64,000 bases of DNA, taken from positions 186,001 to 250,000 of the forward strand of contig SCOI01000003.1 in assembly GCA_005503085.1 (NCBI GenBank). Direction: 5' to 3'. A program made the position numbers and the translations under genes. The notes under the pieces were generated by a model, which made no database searches, was not told the origin of the DNA, and saw nothing but the letters and a program-made list of their open reading frames with translations. Positions 1-8,618 of this stretch are shown piece by piece; the stretch's first letter is position 1; each line of letters begins with the position of its first letter. Source of the stretch: Burkholderiales bacterium C2 (GTDB lineage: Bacteria > Pseudomonadota > Gammaproteobacteria > Burkholderiales > Burkholderiaceae_C).

Positions 1-888
1 GCCGATACCTATTACAAGCAGGCCAGTCTGGTGCTGGACCCGGCCAGGACCGAGATCCGCTACAACAGCGAGTGGAGCGATCCGTTGGGTGCGCGCGGCA
101 TGATCCAATTGGCTGCCAAATACACGATGGCGCGGATGATGGAGCGCGACGACTTTGCCAAGCGCTATGCCGCGCAGACGCCGATCTCGGTGCACGAGTT
201 CCTCTACCCGCTGATGCAGGGCTATGACTCGGTGGCGCTGAAGAGCGATCTGGAGCTGGGCGGCACCGACCAGAAGTTCAATCTGCTGATGGGCCGCCAT
301 CTGCAGCAGGAGTATGGCCAGGAGCCGCAATGCATCCTGACGATGCCGCTGCTGGAGGGGCTGGACGGCGTCGAGAAGATGTCCAAGTCCAAGAACAACT
401 ATGTGGGCCTGACCGAGCCGGCCACGCAGATGTTCGCCAAGATCCTGTCGATCAGCGATGTGCAGATGTGGAAGTGGTTCCAGCTGCTGAGCTTCAAGAG
501 CCTGGATCAGATCGCCGCGCTGCGCGCCGAGACCGAGGCGGGGCGCAACCCCAAGGAAGCCAAGGTGCTGTTGGCCAAGGAGATCACAGCGCGCTTCCAC
601 GGCGCGGCGGCGGCCGACGAGGCCGAGGCCGACTTCAACAAGCGGGCCCAGGGCGGCATTCCCGACGACATCCCCGAGCTGAGCCTCGGCGGCGCGCCGC
701 TGGGCATCGGCGGCCTGCTGAAGGCCGCCGGCCTGGTCAGCTCCGGCAGCGAGGGCCTGCGCATGGTGGAGCAGGGCGGTGTGCGCATCGATGGCGCCAC
801 CGTCAGCGACAAAGGCCTGAAGGTGGCGGCCGGCACCTTTGTGCTGCAGGTGGGCAAGCGCAAGTTCGCGCGCGTTACCCTGACCTGA
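1..888 (+). CDS. tyrS: Tyrosyl-tRNA synthetase, C-terminal part (5' end outside window)
   Basis: Cytoplasmic class I aminoacyl-tRNA synthetase that charges tRNA-Tyr with tyrosine. The reading frame is open from base 1, so the Rossmann core with the HIGH-like motif lies upstream and about 295 residues are visible. The catalytic KMSKS loop is encoded at about 376-390 (VEKMSKSKNN), and an S4-type RNA-binding domain closes the protein (VRIDGATVSDKGLKV region). The stop codon abuts the gnd stop, so the two genes converge with no space for a conventional terminator. The family assignment is secure; only the missing N-terminus is unknown. Confidence 0.95.
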   Translation, partial: ADTYYKQASLVLDPARTEIRYNSEWSDPLGARGMIQLAAKYTMARMMERDDFAKRYAAQTPISVHEFLYPLMQGYDSVALKSDLELGGTDQKFNLLMGRHLQQEYGQEPQCILTMPLLEGLDGVEKMSKSKNNYVGLTEPATQMFAKILSISDVQMWKWFQLLSFKSLDQIAALRAETEAGRNPKEAKVLLAKEITARFHGAAAADEAEADFNKRAQGGIPDDIPELSLGGAPLGIGGLLKAAGLVSSGSEGLRMVEQGGVRIDGATVSDKGLKVAAGTFVLQVGKRKFARVTLT

Positions 889-2364
889 TCACACCGAGTA
901 GGTGCTGGAGGCGGTGCGGCCGCCGCTGCCGGTCCAGTTGGTGTGGAAGAACTGGCCGCGCGGCCGGTCCACCCGCTCATAGGTGTGGGCGCCGAAGTAG
1001 TCGCGCTGGGCCTGCAGCAGATTGGCCGGCAGGCGCGCGCTGCGCAGACTGTCGAAGAAGGCCAGCGCGCTGCTGAAGGCCGGCACCGGGATGCCCTTGG
1101 CCACGGCCGTGGCCACCACCTGGCGCCAGCCGGCCTCGCTCTTCTTGATCGCCTGCTCGAAGAAGGGCGCCATCAGCAGGTTCTGCAGCTGCGGGTCCTG
1201 CTCGAAGGCGGCCTTGATATCGCCCAGGAAGGCGCTGCGGATGATGCAGCCGCCGCGCCACATCAGCGCGATGCCGCCGTAGTTCAGCCGCCAGCCGTTC
1301 TGCTCGGCGGCGGCCGCCATCAGCATATAGCCCTGGGCATAGCTGATGATCTTGGAGGCGTAGAGCGCCTGGCGGATCGCCTCTATGAAGGCAGCGCCTT
1401 CGCTGTTGGCATCGGTGATCCGGCGCTTGTCGCCACCGAAGATCCGGGCCGCCTCAATGCGCAGGCTCTTCATCGCCGAGACGCAGCGGCCATAGACCGC
1501 CTCGGCCATCAAGGTGATCGGGATGCCCAGATCGGCCGAGGAGATCACGGTCCATTTGCCGGTGCCTTTCTGGCCGGCGGTGTCGAGGATCTTGTCGACC
1601 AGAGGCGCGCCGTCTTCGTCGGTCTTGGCCAGGATGTCGCGGGTGATTTCGATCAGATAGGAGTCGAGCTCGCCCCGGTTCCACTCGGCGAACACCGCAC
1701 TCATCTCGGCCGGCGTCATGCCCAGGCCCTCGTGCATCAGCTGGTAGGCCTCGCAGATCAGCTGCATATCGCCGTACTCGATGCCGTTGTGCACCATCTT
1801 GACGTAGTGGCCGGCACCGCCTTCGCCGACCCAGTCGCAGCAGGGCATCTCTTGGCCATCGGGGCCAGCCACCTTGGCCGCGATGGCCTGGAAGATGGGC
1901 TTCACATGCGGCCAGGCCGCCGCCGAGCCGCCGGGCATGATGCTGGGGCCGAAGCGCGCCCCTTCCTCGCCACCGGAAACGCCGCCGCCGATATAGAGCA
2001 GTCCCTTGGACTCGACGTACTTGACGCGCCGTGCGGTGTCGTCGAACAGCGAATTGCCGCCGTCGATGATGATGTCGCCCGGCTCCAGATGGGGCAGCAA
2101 CTGCTCGATGAACTCGTCCACCGGGCTGCCGGCCTTGACCATCAGCATCACGCGGCGCGGGCGCTTGAGCAGCGACACCATCTCCTCGATCGAATGCGCG
2201 CCGATCACCTTCGTGCCCTTGGCTTCGTGGGCCAGGAACTCGTCGACCTTCGCGGTGCTGCGGTTGTGGGCGACGACGGTGAAGCCGTGGTCGTTCATGT
2301 TCAGGATCAGGTTCTGGCCCATCACGGCCAGGCCGATCACTGCGATATCGGCTGGGGCTTGCAT
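889..2364 (-). CDS. gnd: 6-phosphogluconate dehydrogenase, decarboxylating
   Basis: Oxidises 6-phosphogluconate to ribulose 5-phosphate and CO2 with NADP+, the last oxidative step of the pentose phosphate pathway; cytoplasmic. The start at 2364 gives MQAPADIAVIGLAVMGQNLI, placing the Rossmann nucleotide-binding loop at the extreme N-terminus as in the long-form family. The reading frame stays open upstream but that part looks non-coding. Visible hallmarks are GAGHYVKMVHNGIEYGDMQ, which holds the catalytic lysine, and the family signature ILDTAGQKGTGKWT. The length of 491 residues is slightly above the usual ~470. It is the last gene of a possible minus-strand run behind the 5'-nucleotidase. 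zwf, the first enzyme of the pathway, sits at the other end of the window. Confidence 0.95.
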   Translation of the reverse strand: MQAPADIAVIGLAVMGQNLILNMNDHGFTVVAHNRSTAKVDEFLAHEAKGTKVIGAHSIEEMVSLLKRPRRVMLMVKAGSPVDEFIEQLLPHLEPGDIIIDGGNSLFDDTARRVKYVESKGLLYIGGGVSGGEEGARFGPSIMPGGSAAAWPHVKPIFQAIAAKVAGPDGQEMPCCDWVGEGGAGHYVKMVHNGIEYGDMQLICEAYQLMHEGLGMTPAEMSAVFAEWNRGELDSYLIEITRDILAKTDEDGAPLVDKILDTAGQKGTGKWTVISSADLGIPITLMAEAVYGRCVSAMKSLRIEAARIFGGDKRRITDANSEGAAFIEAIRQALYASKIISYAQGYMLMAAAAEQNGWRLNYGGIALMWRGGCIIRSAFLGDIKAAFEQDPQLQNLLMAPFFEQAIKKSEAGWRQVVATAVAKGIPVPAFSSALAFFDSLRSARLPANLLQAQRDYFGAHTYERVDRPRGQFFHTNWTGSGGRTASSTYSV

Positions 2365-2437
2365 ATTGTTTTCAGGTCGAAGAAAAAACCTGAATCCTAG
2401 GGGAAACCCGGTTTTGTGTCGTGAGTCGGGCGAAAAG

Positions 2438-3334
2438 TCAGTGGTTCTTGATGCCCGTCGCCACATGGCCGGAGGGCACATGGGCGGTGGCATTCTGGAC
2501 ATGGCCGATCTGGTCGTCGAAGAAGAAATCGGGCTCGAACTCGCGCAGGAACTCGCCCTTGGGCAGGCCGCCGAGAAACATCGCCTCGTCGACCTCAATG
2601 CGCCAGTCCATCAGGGTGCGCAGCGCACGCTCATGGGCTGGGGCGCTGCGCGCGGTGACCAGGGCGGTGCGCACCGCCATTGCATCGGTCTTGTCCTGCT
2701 GCAGGCCGTGCAGGGCGGCCAGCACCGGCTTGAAGGGGCCGGCGGCCAGCGGCGTCAGCACGCGCTCGCGCTCATGCGCCTGGAAGGCATCCAGACCGCC
2801 GGCCTGAAAGACCCGCTCGGCCTCGTCGGAGAACAGCACGGCATCGCCGTCGAAGGCGATGCGCAGCTCGTGGGGATGGGCGTCCGAGGCATGGGCCGAC
2901 AGCGGCAGCACCCGCGCGGCGGCGACACCGGCCGCCAGCGCCGAGCGCACATCGGCCTCGTTGGCGGACAGAAAGAGCTGGGCCTTCAGCGGGCGCAGAT
3001 AGCGCCAGGGCGACTCACCGCGGGTGAACACGCCGCGCTCGATCTTCAGGCCGTAATGCTGGGCCGAGCGGAACACCCGCATGCCCGAGATCGGGTCATT
3101 GCGCGACAGCACGACGACCTCGACCCGCGGACCCGCTGCGGTGTTGAAGCCGAGCAGCTTGCGCACCAGCGAAAAGGCCACGCCCGGCTTGGCCGGCAGG
3201 TCCAGGCGCTGCTGCTGCAGCTGCATATAGGCGCGGTCATCGCCGTCTTCGAAGAACTGGTTCTCTTCCTCGAAATCAAACAGCGCGCGCGATGAGATGG
3301 CGACGACCAGCTGGCCGTCCAGATTTGCAGGCAT
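2438..3334 (-). CDS. 5'-nucleotidase (bacterial cN-I-like family)
   Basis: 298-residue protein of the bacterial 5'-nucleotidase family (Pfam 5-nucleotidase, PF06189), expected to dephosphorylate nucleoside 5'-monophosphates in the cytoplasm. Family-type blocks are AISSRALFDFEEE (residues 12-24), VVLSRNDP (74-81), LFLSANEADV (120-129) and the acidic HAD-like FDGDAVLF (161-168). No signal peptide is visible. It lies 37 bp downstream of the AAA+ ATPase and 73 bp upstream of gnd on the same strand, so the three may be cotranscribed. The substrate preference cannot be read from the sequence. Confidence 0.85.
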   Translation of the reverse strand: MPANLDGQLVVAISSRALFDFEEENQFFEDGDDRAYMQLQQQRLDLPAKPGVAFSLVRKLLGFNTAAGPRVEVVVLSRNDPISGMRVFRSAQHYGLKIERGVFTRGESPWRYLRPLKAQLFLSANEADVRSALAAGVAAARVLPLSAHASDAHPHELRIAFDGDAVLFSDEAERVFQAGGLDAFQAHERERVLTPLAAGPFKPVLAALHGLQQDKTDAMAVRTALVTARSAPAHERALRTLMDWRIEVDEAMFLGGLPKGEFLREFEPDFFFDDQIGHVQNATAHVPSGHVATGIKNH

Positions 3335-3371
3335 GGCCCATCATAGAGGGGCCATGCGGGCTGATTCAGGA

Positions 3372-4361
3372 TCAGTGGGTGAAGCCGATAGGCGCGCGTT
3401 TGAGTCCGGGCTCCGGCAGGTCCTCGCACAGCACGGTGGCGCGCTTGACCAGCTTGGCGTTGCCGAAGGCCGTCATCCAGGCGCGCCGCATCTCGCGCGG
3501 CGCCAGTTCGGCCATGCGGTCCAGCAGCGCGGCGCTGGGCGTCTCGTCGAAGCGCCGGCCCCAGTCGTGCTGTTCACGGATCGCGCTGTAGAGCCGGGCC
3601 GCGATGGCGCGAGCCGCCGCGAAATCGGGCGCCTGCACCTCGTAGACATTGACGCGGTTCAGGATGGGGTCAGGGATGGAGCGGGCGTCGTTGGCGGTGG
3701 CGACCCAGATCACCTGGCTGGCGTCGACCGCGATCTCGGCGAACTCGTCGGTGAAACTGCCGGCCGTGTCGTGCTCGAGCAGGCTGTAGAGCGAGCCCAG
3801 CGGGTCGTAGCTGACTTCGCCGCCGGCCTTGTCGATCTCGTCGACCACCATCACCGGATTCGCATAGTCGCCGTCGATCAGGGCCTCGAAGACCTTGCCG
3901 GGCCGCGCGCCCTTCCACTGGCTGGAGGCGCCCGACAAGACCCAGCCGGCGGTCAGCGAGCTCATCGAGATGAAGCCCATGCCGGTGCCCAGCAGCTGGG
4001 CGATCTGGCGCGCGAAATGGGTCTTGCCTATGCCCGGCGGGCCCAAGAGCAGCAGCGGGGTGATCTCCAGCGGGTCACCGCTGTCCTCGCACAGCGCGAT
4101 CTGGCGTCGCACATCGTCGAGCACCTCGTGGAAGTTGGGCAGCTCCTCGTAGAGCGAGGCCATCGCCGGCAGGCCCGAGGGCTTGACCTGGAAACGCTGC
4201 GGGCCCTTGTCCAGCATGCGCTGGTAGGTGTTGCGCAAGGGCTCGTGGTCGCGCTCGGGCAGCTTGGCGAGCTTTTGCTCGACCTCGTGGACGCTGAACA
4301 CACTGCGCATCTGCGCAATCGGGATGCGCGGGGCCAAGGCGATGGCGTGAGAGCTGCTCAT
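3372..4361 (-). CDS. AAA+ ATPase with Lon-like ATPase module, no protease domain
   Basis: 329-residue protein with a single AAA+ module. Walker A is GPPGIGKT (residues 107-114), Walker B is MVVDEIDKA (171-179), sensor 1 is ATAND (221-225), an arginine-finger candidate lies in ILNRV (233-237) and a sensor 2 arginine in PREMRRA. The arrangement resembles the ATPase part of Lon, but neither the Lon substrate-binding domain nor the Ser-Lys protease domain is present. The first ~90 residues form a helical extension of unknown role. It would act as a cytoplasmic remodelling or unfolding ATPase; its client is unknown. The partner usually expected for MoxR-type ATPases (a von Willebrand A protein) is not adjacent. 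Confidence 0.8.
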   Translation of the reverse strand: MSSSHAIALAPRIPIAQMRSVFSVHEVEQKLAKLPERDHEPLRNTYQRMLDKGPQRFQVKPSGLPAMASLYEELPNFHEVLDDVRRQIALCEDSGDPLEITPLLLLGPPGIGKTHFARQIAQLLGTGMGFISMSSLTAGWVLSGASSQWKGARPGKVFEALIDGDYANPVMVVDEIDKAGGEVSYDPLGSLYSLLEHDTAGSFTDEFAEIAVDASQVIWVATANDARSIPDPILNRVNVYEVQAPDFAAARAIAARLYSAIREQHDWGRRFDETPSAALLDRMAELAPREMRRAWMTAFGNAKLVKRATVLCEDLPEPGLKRAPIGFTH

Positions 4362-4596
4362 GAACCGACTCCAGGCCCTGAACCACAGGGCTCGTGTCTA
4401 TTCAAGCAAACAGTGGGCCACCGTGCGCATCGAGAAAAGCCCCGATTGCCCAATAGTTCCGTTCGTTGGCGCTGCTGGCCAGAAAGAAAGGGCGGGCTGC
4501 CGATCGCGGATCACGCCATTGCCGAATTCGAATCGGGGCTATCGCTGGAGACGGCAGTGCGGGGCGCTGCGTCTGCAGATGCCCTCGACCCTCTCT

Positions 4597-5337
4597 TTAA
4601 GGTGGGCTTGGCTTCGCTGTTTCGTTTCTCTTCACCTGGTGGGCAGCCGCATCCAGTTGCATGCGATCACCTTCGTGCCACATCCGCTGCAACCACACGG
4701 CTGTGTCCGTAGCGACCTTCTGGGGGACTGTTGCGCAGGGGAGGATAGAGCCTTCCATAGCGACGCGCACCGGGTCTGGCTCCCCCTGCGGGAGCAACTT
4801 GCTGAACTCCACCGGCTTGCCGTTCACGCACGCCCTGTAAATGTTGACGCTGACGCCGTCCAGTGCCGGGCTGTACTGCCAAGTCATCACAAGGCCTGGG
4901 TCGACGACGGCACGGCCATCGTACGACCTAAGCTGACGGCGCCACCATTCAAGCGCAAAAGCGTCGCTGGGCAGATGCACCTGCGCTTCGCGAAACAGCG
5001 GTTTTTTTAATTGCTGGCAGCCAGTGAGTAACAAACGCTTTTTGACGTCTCGACCCTCTTCGTAACCGGCGCGATAAATCCCATGACTACCTTGGTTTCG
5101 TTCACTCTGTGTTGCTGCAGAGATCCGTAACTCGCACTCATTGAACTTGAACACGCGCACGGTATCGGTCTCCGCTTGCACCGAAATACGCTGGTTGGCC
5201 ATCGACACGCTGATCGATGAACTTGGAGCAAGCACCGTCTCCTTGGCCAGGCCGGCTTGCGCGCAGACACTGACTGCCGACCCGCCGAGAAAGATACCAA
5301 TATGAGCCAATCTCGCGAAAACCAGCAGTTTTCTCAT
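4597..5337 (-). CDS. Secreted protein of unknown function
   Basis: I do not recognise the family. The start at 5337 gives MRKLLVFARLAHIGIFLGG, a plausible signal peptide with likely cleavage after SVCAQA, and is preceded by a purine-rich GGGGTAGAG. The frame is open further upstream, but that part would cross the left end of the IS remnant, so it was excluded. The mature part (~220 residues) has four cysteines, suggesting disulphides, and no repeats or membrane segments. Base composition is visibly lower in GC than in the neighbours, consistent with acquisition by transfer. The 235 bp between its stop and the AAA+ gene start hold nothing recognisable. The start codon lies 27 bp from the IS end, so its native promoter may have been displaced. 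Confidence 0.55.
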   Translation of the reverse strand: MRKLLVFARLAHIGIFLGGSAVSVCAQAGLAKETVLAPSSSISVSMANQRISVQAETDTVRVFKFNECELRISAATQSERNQGSHGIYRAGYEEGRDVKKRLLLTGCQQLKKPLFREAQVHLPSDAFALEWWRRQLRSYDGRAVVDPGLVMTWQYSPALDGVSVNIYRACVNGKPVEFSKLLPQGEPDPVRVAMEGSILPCATVPQKVATDTAVWLQRMWHEGDRMQLDAAAHQVKRNETAKPSPP

Positions 5338-5363
5338 CTCTACCCCAAGAGTTGCAGCACACA

Positions 5364-5380
5364 GGCCTTGTTGCACAAAC
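5364..5380 (+). repeat. Left terminal inverted repeat of an IS5-type element
   Basis: GGCCTTGTTGCACAAAC matches the general form of the termini of IS5-family elements (GGCTTTGTTGCA-like). It lies about 85 bp upstream of the transposase remnant, the correct position for a left end. No matching right end was found on the other side, so the element is truncated there. Confidence 0.55.
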
Positions 5381-5645
5381 AGCCCCGCCCGCGCTGCTAC
5401 GCTGACGGCATAAAGCAGGAGAAGAAGGGGCGCAGCCGATGCCGCACGATGAACTCGGCGTAGTACAACGCGGCGCTGAAGGCACGCGGCGCACTGTCGG
5501 TGTGGCTTGACAAGGAGACTGCTTGGCATACCAAGCCCAACGGCAAATGCTGGGCTCGGTGCAGAGCCTGCTCAAACTCGCGGGGCTTGATTGGTCGGTG
5601 CCGGACTTCAGCACGGTGAAACGTCGTCAGGCCAGATTGCAACTG
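5364..5645 (+). pseudogene. Decayed IS5-family transposase remnant
   Basis: Two pieces of an IS5-type transposase are visible in different frames. From 5449 the first frame reads a degenerate N-terminus (NSA-stop-YNAALKARGALSVWLDKE), where a TAG replaces a sense codon. From 5541 a second frame reads RQMLGSVQSLLKLAGLDWSV followed by PDFSTVKRRQ, typical of the family's LRQ..G.VQSLLKL..LDW.VPDFST block. Roughly 35 codons between the two parts are missing and everything after the RRQ block is gone, including the catalytic core. The protein cannot be functional. The right border is approximate; beyond it lies the type I secretion fragment on the other strand. Confidence 0.7.
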
Positions 5646-5843
5646 CAACTGAGCTTCACCGAGGTCCAGTTCATGCCGCAAGGCCGAGGAGTCGGCGGCC
5701 ACATGGTGCGGGCGGGCGATGATGGCCAGGGCGGCCAGGGTCGAGTCCGGCTGTGGCCGTACTGCGGTTGCGGCGCCGGCATCAAACGGCGCGCTTGACC
5801 CGCCCTCCAGCATGGCGTTGGATGCATCTGCCGTGATATTCAT
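5646..5843 (-). pseudogene. N-terminal fragment of a type I secretion ABC ATPase (HlyB-like)
   Basis: Starting at 5843, behind a good AGGGAG ribosome-binding site, the minus strand encodes MNITADASNAMLEGG and then, at residues 33-61, STLAALAIIARPHHVAAD followed by SSALRHELDLG. This matches the start of the inactive C39-peptidase-like domain of HlyB/LapB-type exporters. After about residue 66 the similarity stops where the IS remnant begins, so the membrane and ATPase domains are lost. Homology is judged by eye from a short stretch, so confidence is moderate. The 124 bp between this start and the gspF stop hold no other gene. Confidence 0.5.
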
Positions 5844-5967
5844 GGGACTCCCTGGGCCGCTATCAGCGGCTATTTCACGCAACTTGAAGACTACGGGCGA
5901 TAGTCGCCGAGCATCCCAATCTCAGGAAATCCCTCTTTGGGGGGCTCATGGCCCCACCGACGCGCGT

Positions 5968-7182
5968 CTACTTCACCCAGGTATTGAGCTGGATGATGGG
6001 CAGCAGCACGGCCAGCACAATCAGCATCACGATGGCGCCCATCGCGACGATCAAGAGCGGCTCCAGAATCGTTGCGGCGGCCATCGCGCGGCGCTGCACC
6101 TCGGTGCCGAGTTGGCGGGCGGCGCGTTCCAGCATCTGCGGCAGCGAGCCGGTCTGCTCGCCCAGGCGGGCGAACATCGCCAGAATGCCCGGGAAGCGCT
6201 TCTTGCCGGCCAGGGCCGAGCCCAGCGGCGCGCCCTCGCGCACCTGCACCAGCGCGTCCAGCGCGTCGGCCCGCATCGCGCGGTTGCCCAGGGTCTCGGC
6301 CGCCGCCTGCAGGGCTTTCAGAATCGGCACGCCGGCGCCGGCCAGCATCGCCAGCGTGCTGGCGAAGCGCGCCGCGTTGTAGCCGCGCGCCAGCCGGCCG
6401 ATCAGCGGCACGCCCAGCATCGCGGCATCGAAGCGCTCGCGAAAGGCGTTGTTGCGCAGCATCCACGACAGCCCGCTGAAACCGGCCACCAGGGCCGCCA
6501 GCACGGCCCAGCCCCATTGGCGCGCGAAGTCGCTGATCGCCAGCATCGCGACGGTCAGAAAGGGCAGGGCGCGCTTGGAGCCGGTGAAGACGGTGGCGAT
6601 CTGCGGCACCACATAGGTGACCAGAAAAATCACGATGACAACGGCGATCAGCGAGACGATGGCTGGGTAGGCCATCGCGCCGATCAGCTTGGCGCGCAGG
6701 TTCTGGCGTTCCTCCAGATCGTCGGCCAGGCGCTCCAGCACCAGGCCCAGTGCGCCGCTTTGTTCGCCGGCCGCGACCACCGCGCGGTAGACCTCGTCGA
6801 ACTCGCGCGGCGCGGTGGCCAGCGCGCGCGCAAAGGTGGCGCCGCCGTTGACCTCGGCCTTCAGCTGGGCCAGCAGTTCGGCGATGCGCTGGTCCTCGCT
6901 CTCGTCGGCCAGCGCGGTCAGCGCCCGCTCGATCGGCAGGCCGGAGCCGACCAGGCCGGCCAGCTGGCGGGTCCAGACCGACAGCGCGGTGGCGCTCAGC
7001 ACGCGCCGGCTCCAGCGGCTGCCATGGCCCTCCTGGCCCTGCTGTTCGACCGGCTGCACGCTCAGCGGCACCAGCGCCTGAGCGCGCAGCTGGGCCCGCG
7101 CGGCGCGCGCACTGTCGGCCTCCAGCAGACCGGTACTGCTGCGGCCGGCGGCGTTCAGGGCTTCGTATTTGAAGGCGGGCAT
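5968..7182 (-). CDS. gspF: Type II secretion inner-membrane platform protein GspF
   Basis: 404-residue polytopic inner-membrane protein forming the assembly platform above the GspE ATPase. It has the typical N-terminus MPAFKYEALNAAGRSSTGLL and two GspF/PilC-type cytoplasmic domains, each followed by hydrophobic segments (AIVSLIAVVIVIFLVTYVV near the middle; IVAMGAIVMLIVLAVLLPII at the C-terminus). Length fits the family. It is last in the gspG-to-gspF minus-strand operon, 10 bp after gspE. Confidence 0.95.
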   Translation of the reverse strand: MPAFKYEALNAAGRSSTGLLEADSARAARAQLRAQALVPLSVQPVEQQGQEGHGSRWSRRVLSATALSVWTRQLAGLVGSGLPIERALTALADESEDQRIAELLAQLKAEVNGGATFARALATAPREFDEVYRAVVAAGEQSGALGLVLERLADDLEERQNLRAKLIGAMAYPAIVSLIAVVIVIFLVTYVVPQIATVFTGSKRALPFLTVAMLAISDFARQWGWAVLAALVAGFSGLSWMLRNNAFRERFDAAMLGVPLIGRLARGYNAARFASTLAMLAGAGVPILKALQAAAETLGNRAMRADALDALVQVREGAPLGSALAGKKRFPGILAMFARLGEQTGSLPQMLERAARQLGTEVQRRAMAAATILEPLLIVAMGAIVMLIVLAVLLPIIQLNTWVK

Positions 7183-7192
7183 GGCGGCTGTA

Positions 7193-8614
7193 TCAGTCGC
7201 GGGTGACTCGAAGCACTTCTTCGGCCGAGGTGATGCCGGCCGTGATCAAACGCTCGCCATCCTCGCGCATCGAACGCAGGCCCTTGGTCCGTGCCGCCGC
7301 CTGCAACTCGCCCTCGGACGTGCGCTGATGGATCAGCGCGCGCAACTCGTCATCCACCACCATCAGCTCGTAGACGCCGGTGCGGCCCTTGTAGCCGGTC
7401 TGCCCGCAGGCCGGGCAGCCGACTGGATGCCAGCGCCCGTCGGGGCCCTGGCGCTTGCAGCTGCCGCAGAGCTTGCGCACCAGACGCTGGGCTTGCACGC
7501 CCAGCAGGCTGGAGCTCAGCAAGAAGGGCTCGACCCCCATGTCCATCAGCCGGGTCACCGCGCTGGGCGCGTCATTGGTGTGCAGCGTGGCCAGCACCAG
7601 GTGGCCGGTCAGCGAGGCCTGGATCGCGATCTGGGCGGTCTCGTAGTCGCGGATCTCGCCGATCATGATGACGTCAGGATCCTGACGCAGGATGGCGCGC
7701 AGGGCCTTCGCGAAAGTCAGGTCGATCTTGGTGTTGACCTGGGTCTGGCCGATGCCGCCGAGCTCGTACTCGATCGGGTCCTCGACCGTCAGCACATTGG
7801 TCGTGCTGGTGTCCACCGTCTGCAGCGAGGCATAGAGGCTGGTGGTCTTGCCCGAGCCGGTCGGGCCGGTCACCAGCACGATGCCGTGCGGCTGCTGCAC
7901 CAGATGCTGGAAGGCGCTCAGCACATCGCCGCTCATGCCCAGGCCTTCGAGCGTGAACTTCGATTCGCTCTTGTCCAGCAGGCGCAGCACCGCGCGCTCG
8001 CCATGGGCCGAGGGCAGGGTGGAGACGCGCACATCGATGGCGCGGCCGCCGATGCGCAGCGAGATGCGCCCATCCTGCGGCAGGCGCTTCTCGGCGATGT
8101 CGAGCTCGGCCATGATCTTCAGCCGCGAGATCAGCGCGGCATGCAGGCCGCGGTTGGGCTGCACCACCTCGCGCAAGGTGCCGTCGACCCGGAAGCGCAC
8201 CGAGCTGGCGCGCTCGTAGGGCTCGATATGGATGTCGCTGGCGCCGTCCTTGGCGGCCTGGGTCAGCAGCGCATTGAGCATGCGGATGATGGGCGCGTCG
8301 TTGGCCGCTTCCAGCAGGTCCTCGACGGCCGGCAGATCCTGCATCATGCGGCTCAGATCGACTGCGCTTTCGACCTCGCCGACCACGACGGCCGCGCTCG
8401 ATTCGCTGCCTGCATAGGCGCGGTTGATGCGCTCGGCCAGGCTGGCCTGGGCCTCATGCTCCATGCGGTCGATGCTGTAGAGGCGCTGCACCTCGGACAG
8501 CGCGGCCAGTGTCACCTGCGGCGGCGCCCACAGCACCAGCTGGGCGCCATCGTCCTCCAGCAGCACCGTGTGGGTGCGTGCGAAGGCATAGGGGAGTGGG
8601 TGGCGGATCGCCAT
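7193..8614 (-). CDS. gspE: Type II secretion ATPase GspE
   Basis: Cytoplasmic hexameric ATPase that powers pseudopilus assembly. The start at 8614 gives 473 residues (MAIRHPLPYAFARTHTVLLE); upstream in-frame codons fall inside gspD and were rejected. Walker A is GPTGSGKT (residues 250-257), the Walker B region is VIMIGEIRD (315-323), the Asp-box type segment is TVEDPIEY (276-283), and a zinc-binding tetracysteine (Cys383, 386, 400, 403) is typical of GspE. The N-terminal part that docks to GspL is short. The gene starts 4 bp after the gspD stop. Confidence 0.95.
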   Translation of the reverse strand: MAIRHPLPYAFARTHTVLLEDDGAQLVLWAPPQVTLAALSEVQRLYSIDRMEHEAQASLAERINRAYAGSESSAAVVVGEVESAVDLSRMMQDLPAVEDLLEAANDAPIIRMLNALLTQAAKDGASDIHIEPYERASSVRFRVDGTLREVVQPNRGLHAALISRLKIMAELDIAEKRLPQDGRISLRIGGRAIDVRVSTLPSAHGERAVLRLLDKSESKFTLEGLGMSGDVLSAFQHLVQQPHGIVLVTGPTGSGKTTSLYASLQTVDTSTTNVLTVEDPIEYELGGIGQTQVNTKIDLTFAKALRAILRQDPDVIMIGEIRDYETAQIAIQASLTGHLVLATLHTNDAPSAVTRLMDMGVEPFLLSSSLLGVQAQRLVRKLCGSCKRQGPDGRWHPVGCPACGQTGYKGRTGVYELMVVDDELRALIHQRTSEGELQAAARTKGLRSMREDGERLITAGITSAEEVLRVTRD

Positions 8615-8618
8615 GGCT

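Noticed and set aside
5397-5882. A 161-codon open frame on the minus strand across the IS scar
   Set aside because: Only its first part from 5843 resembles a protein family (type I exporter N-terminus); the rest is antisense to the transposase remnant.
5844-5967. GGGGC...GCCCC dyad after gspF as a terminator
   Set aside because: Short stem and no T-run on the minus strand.
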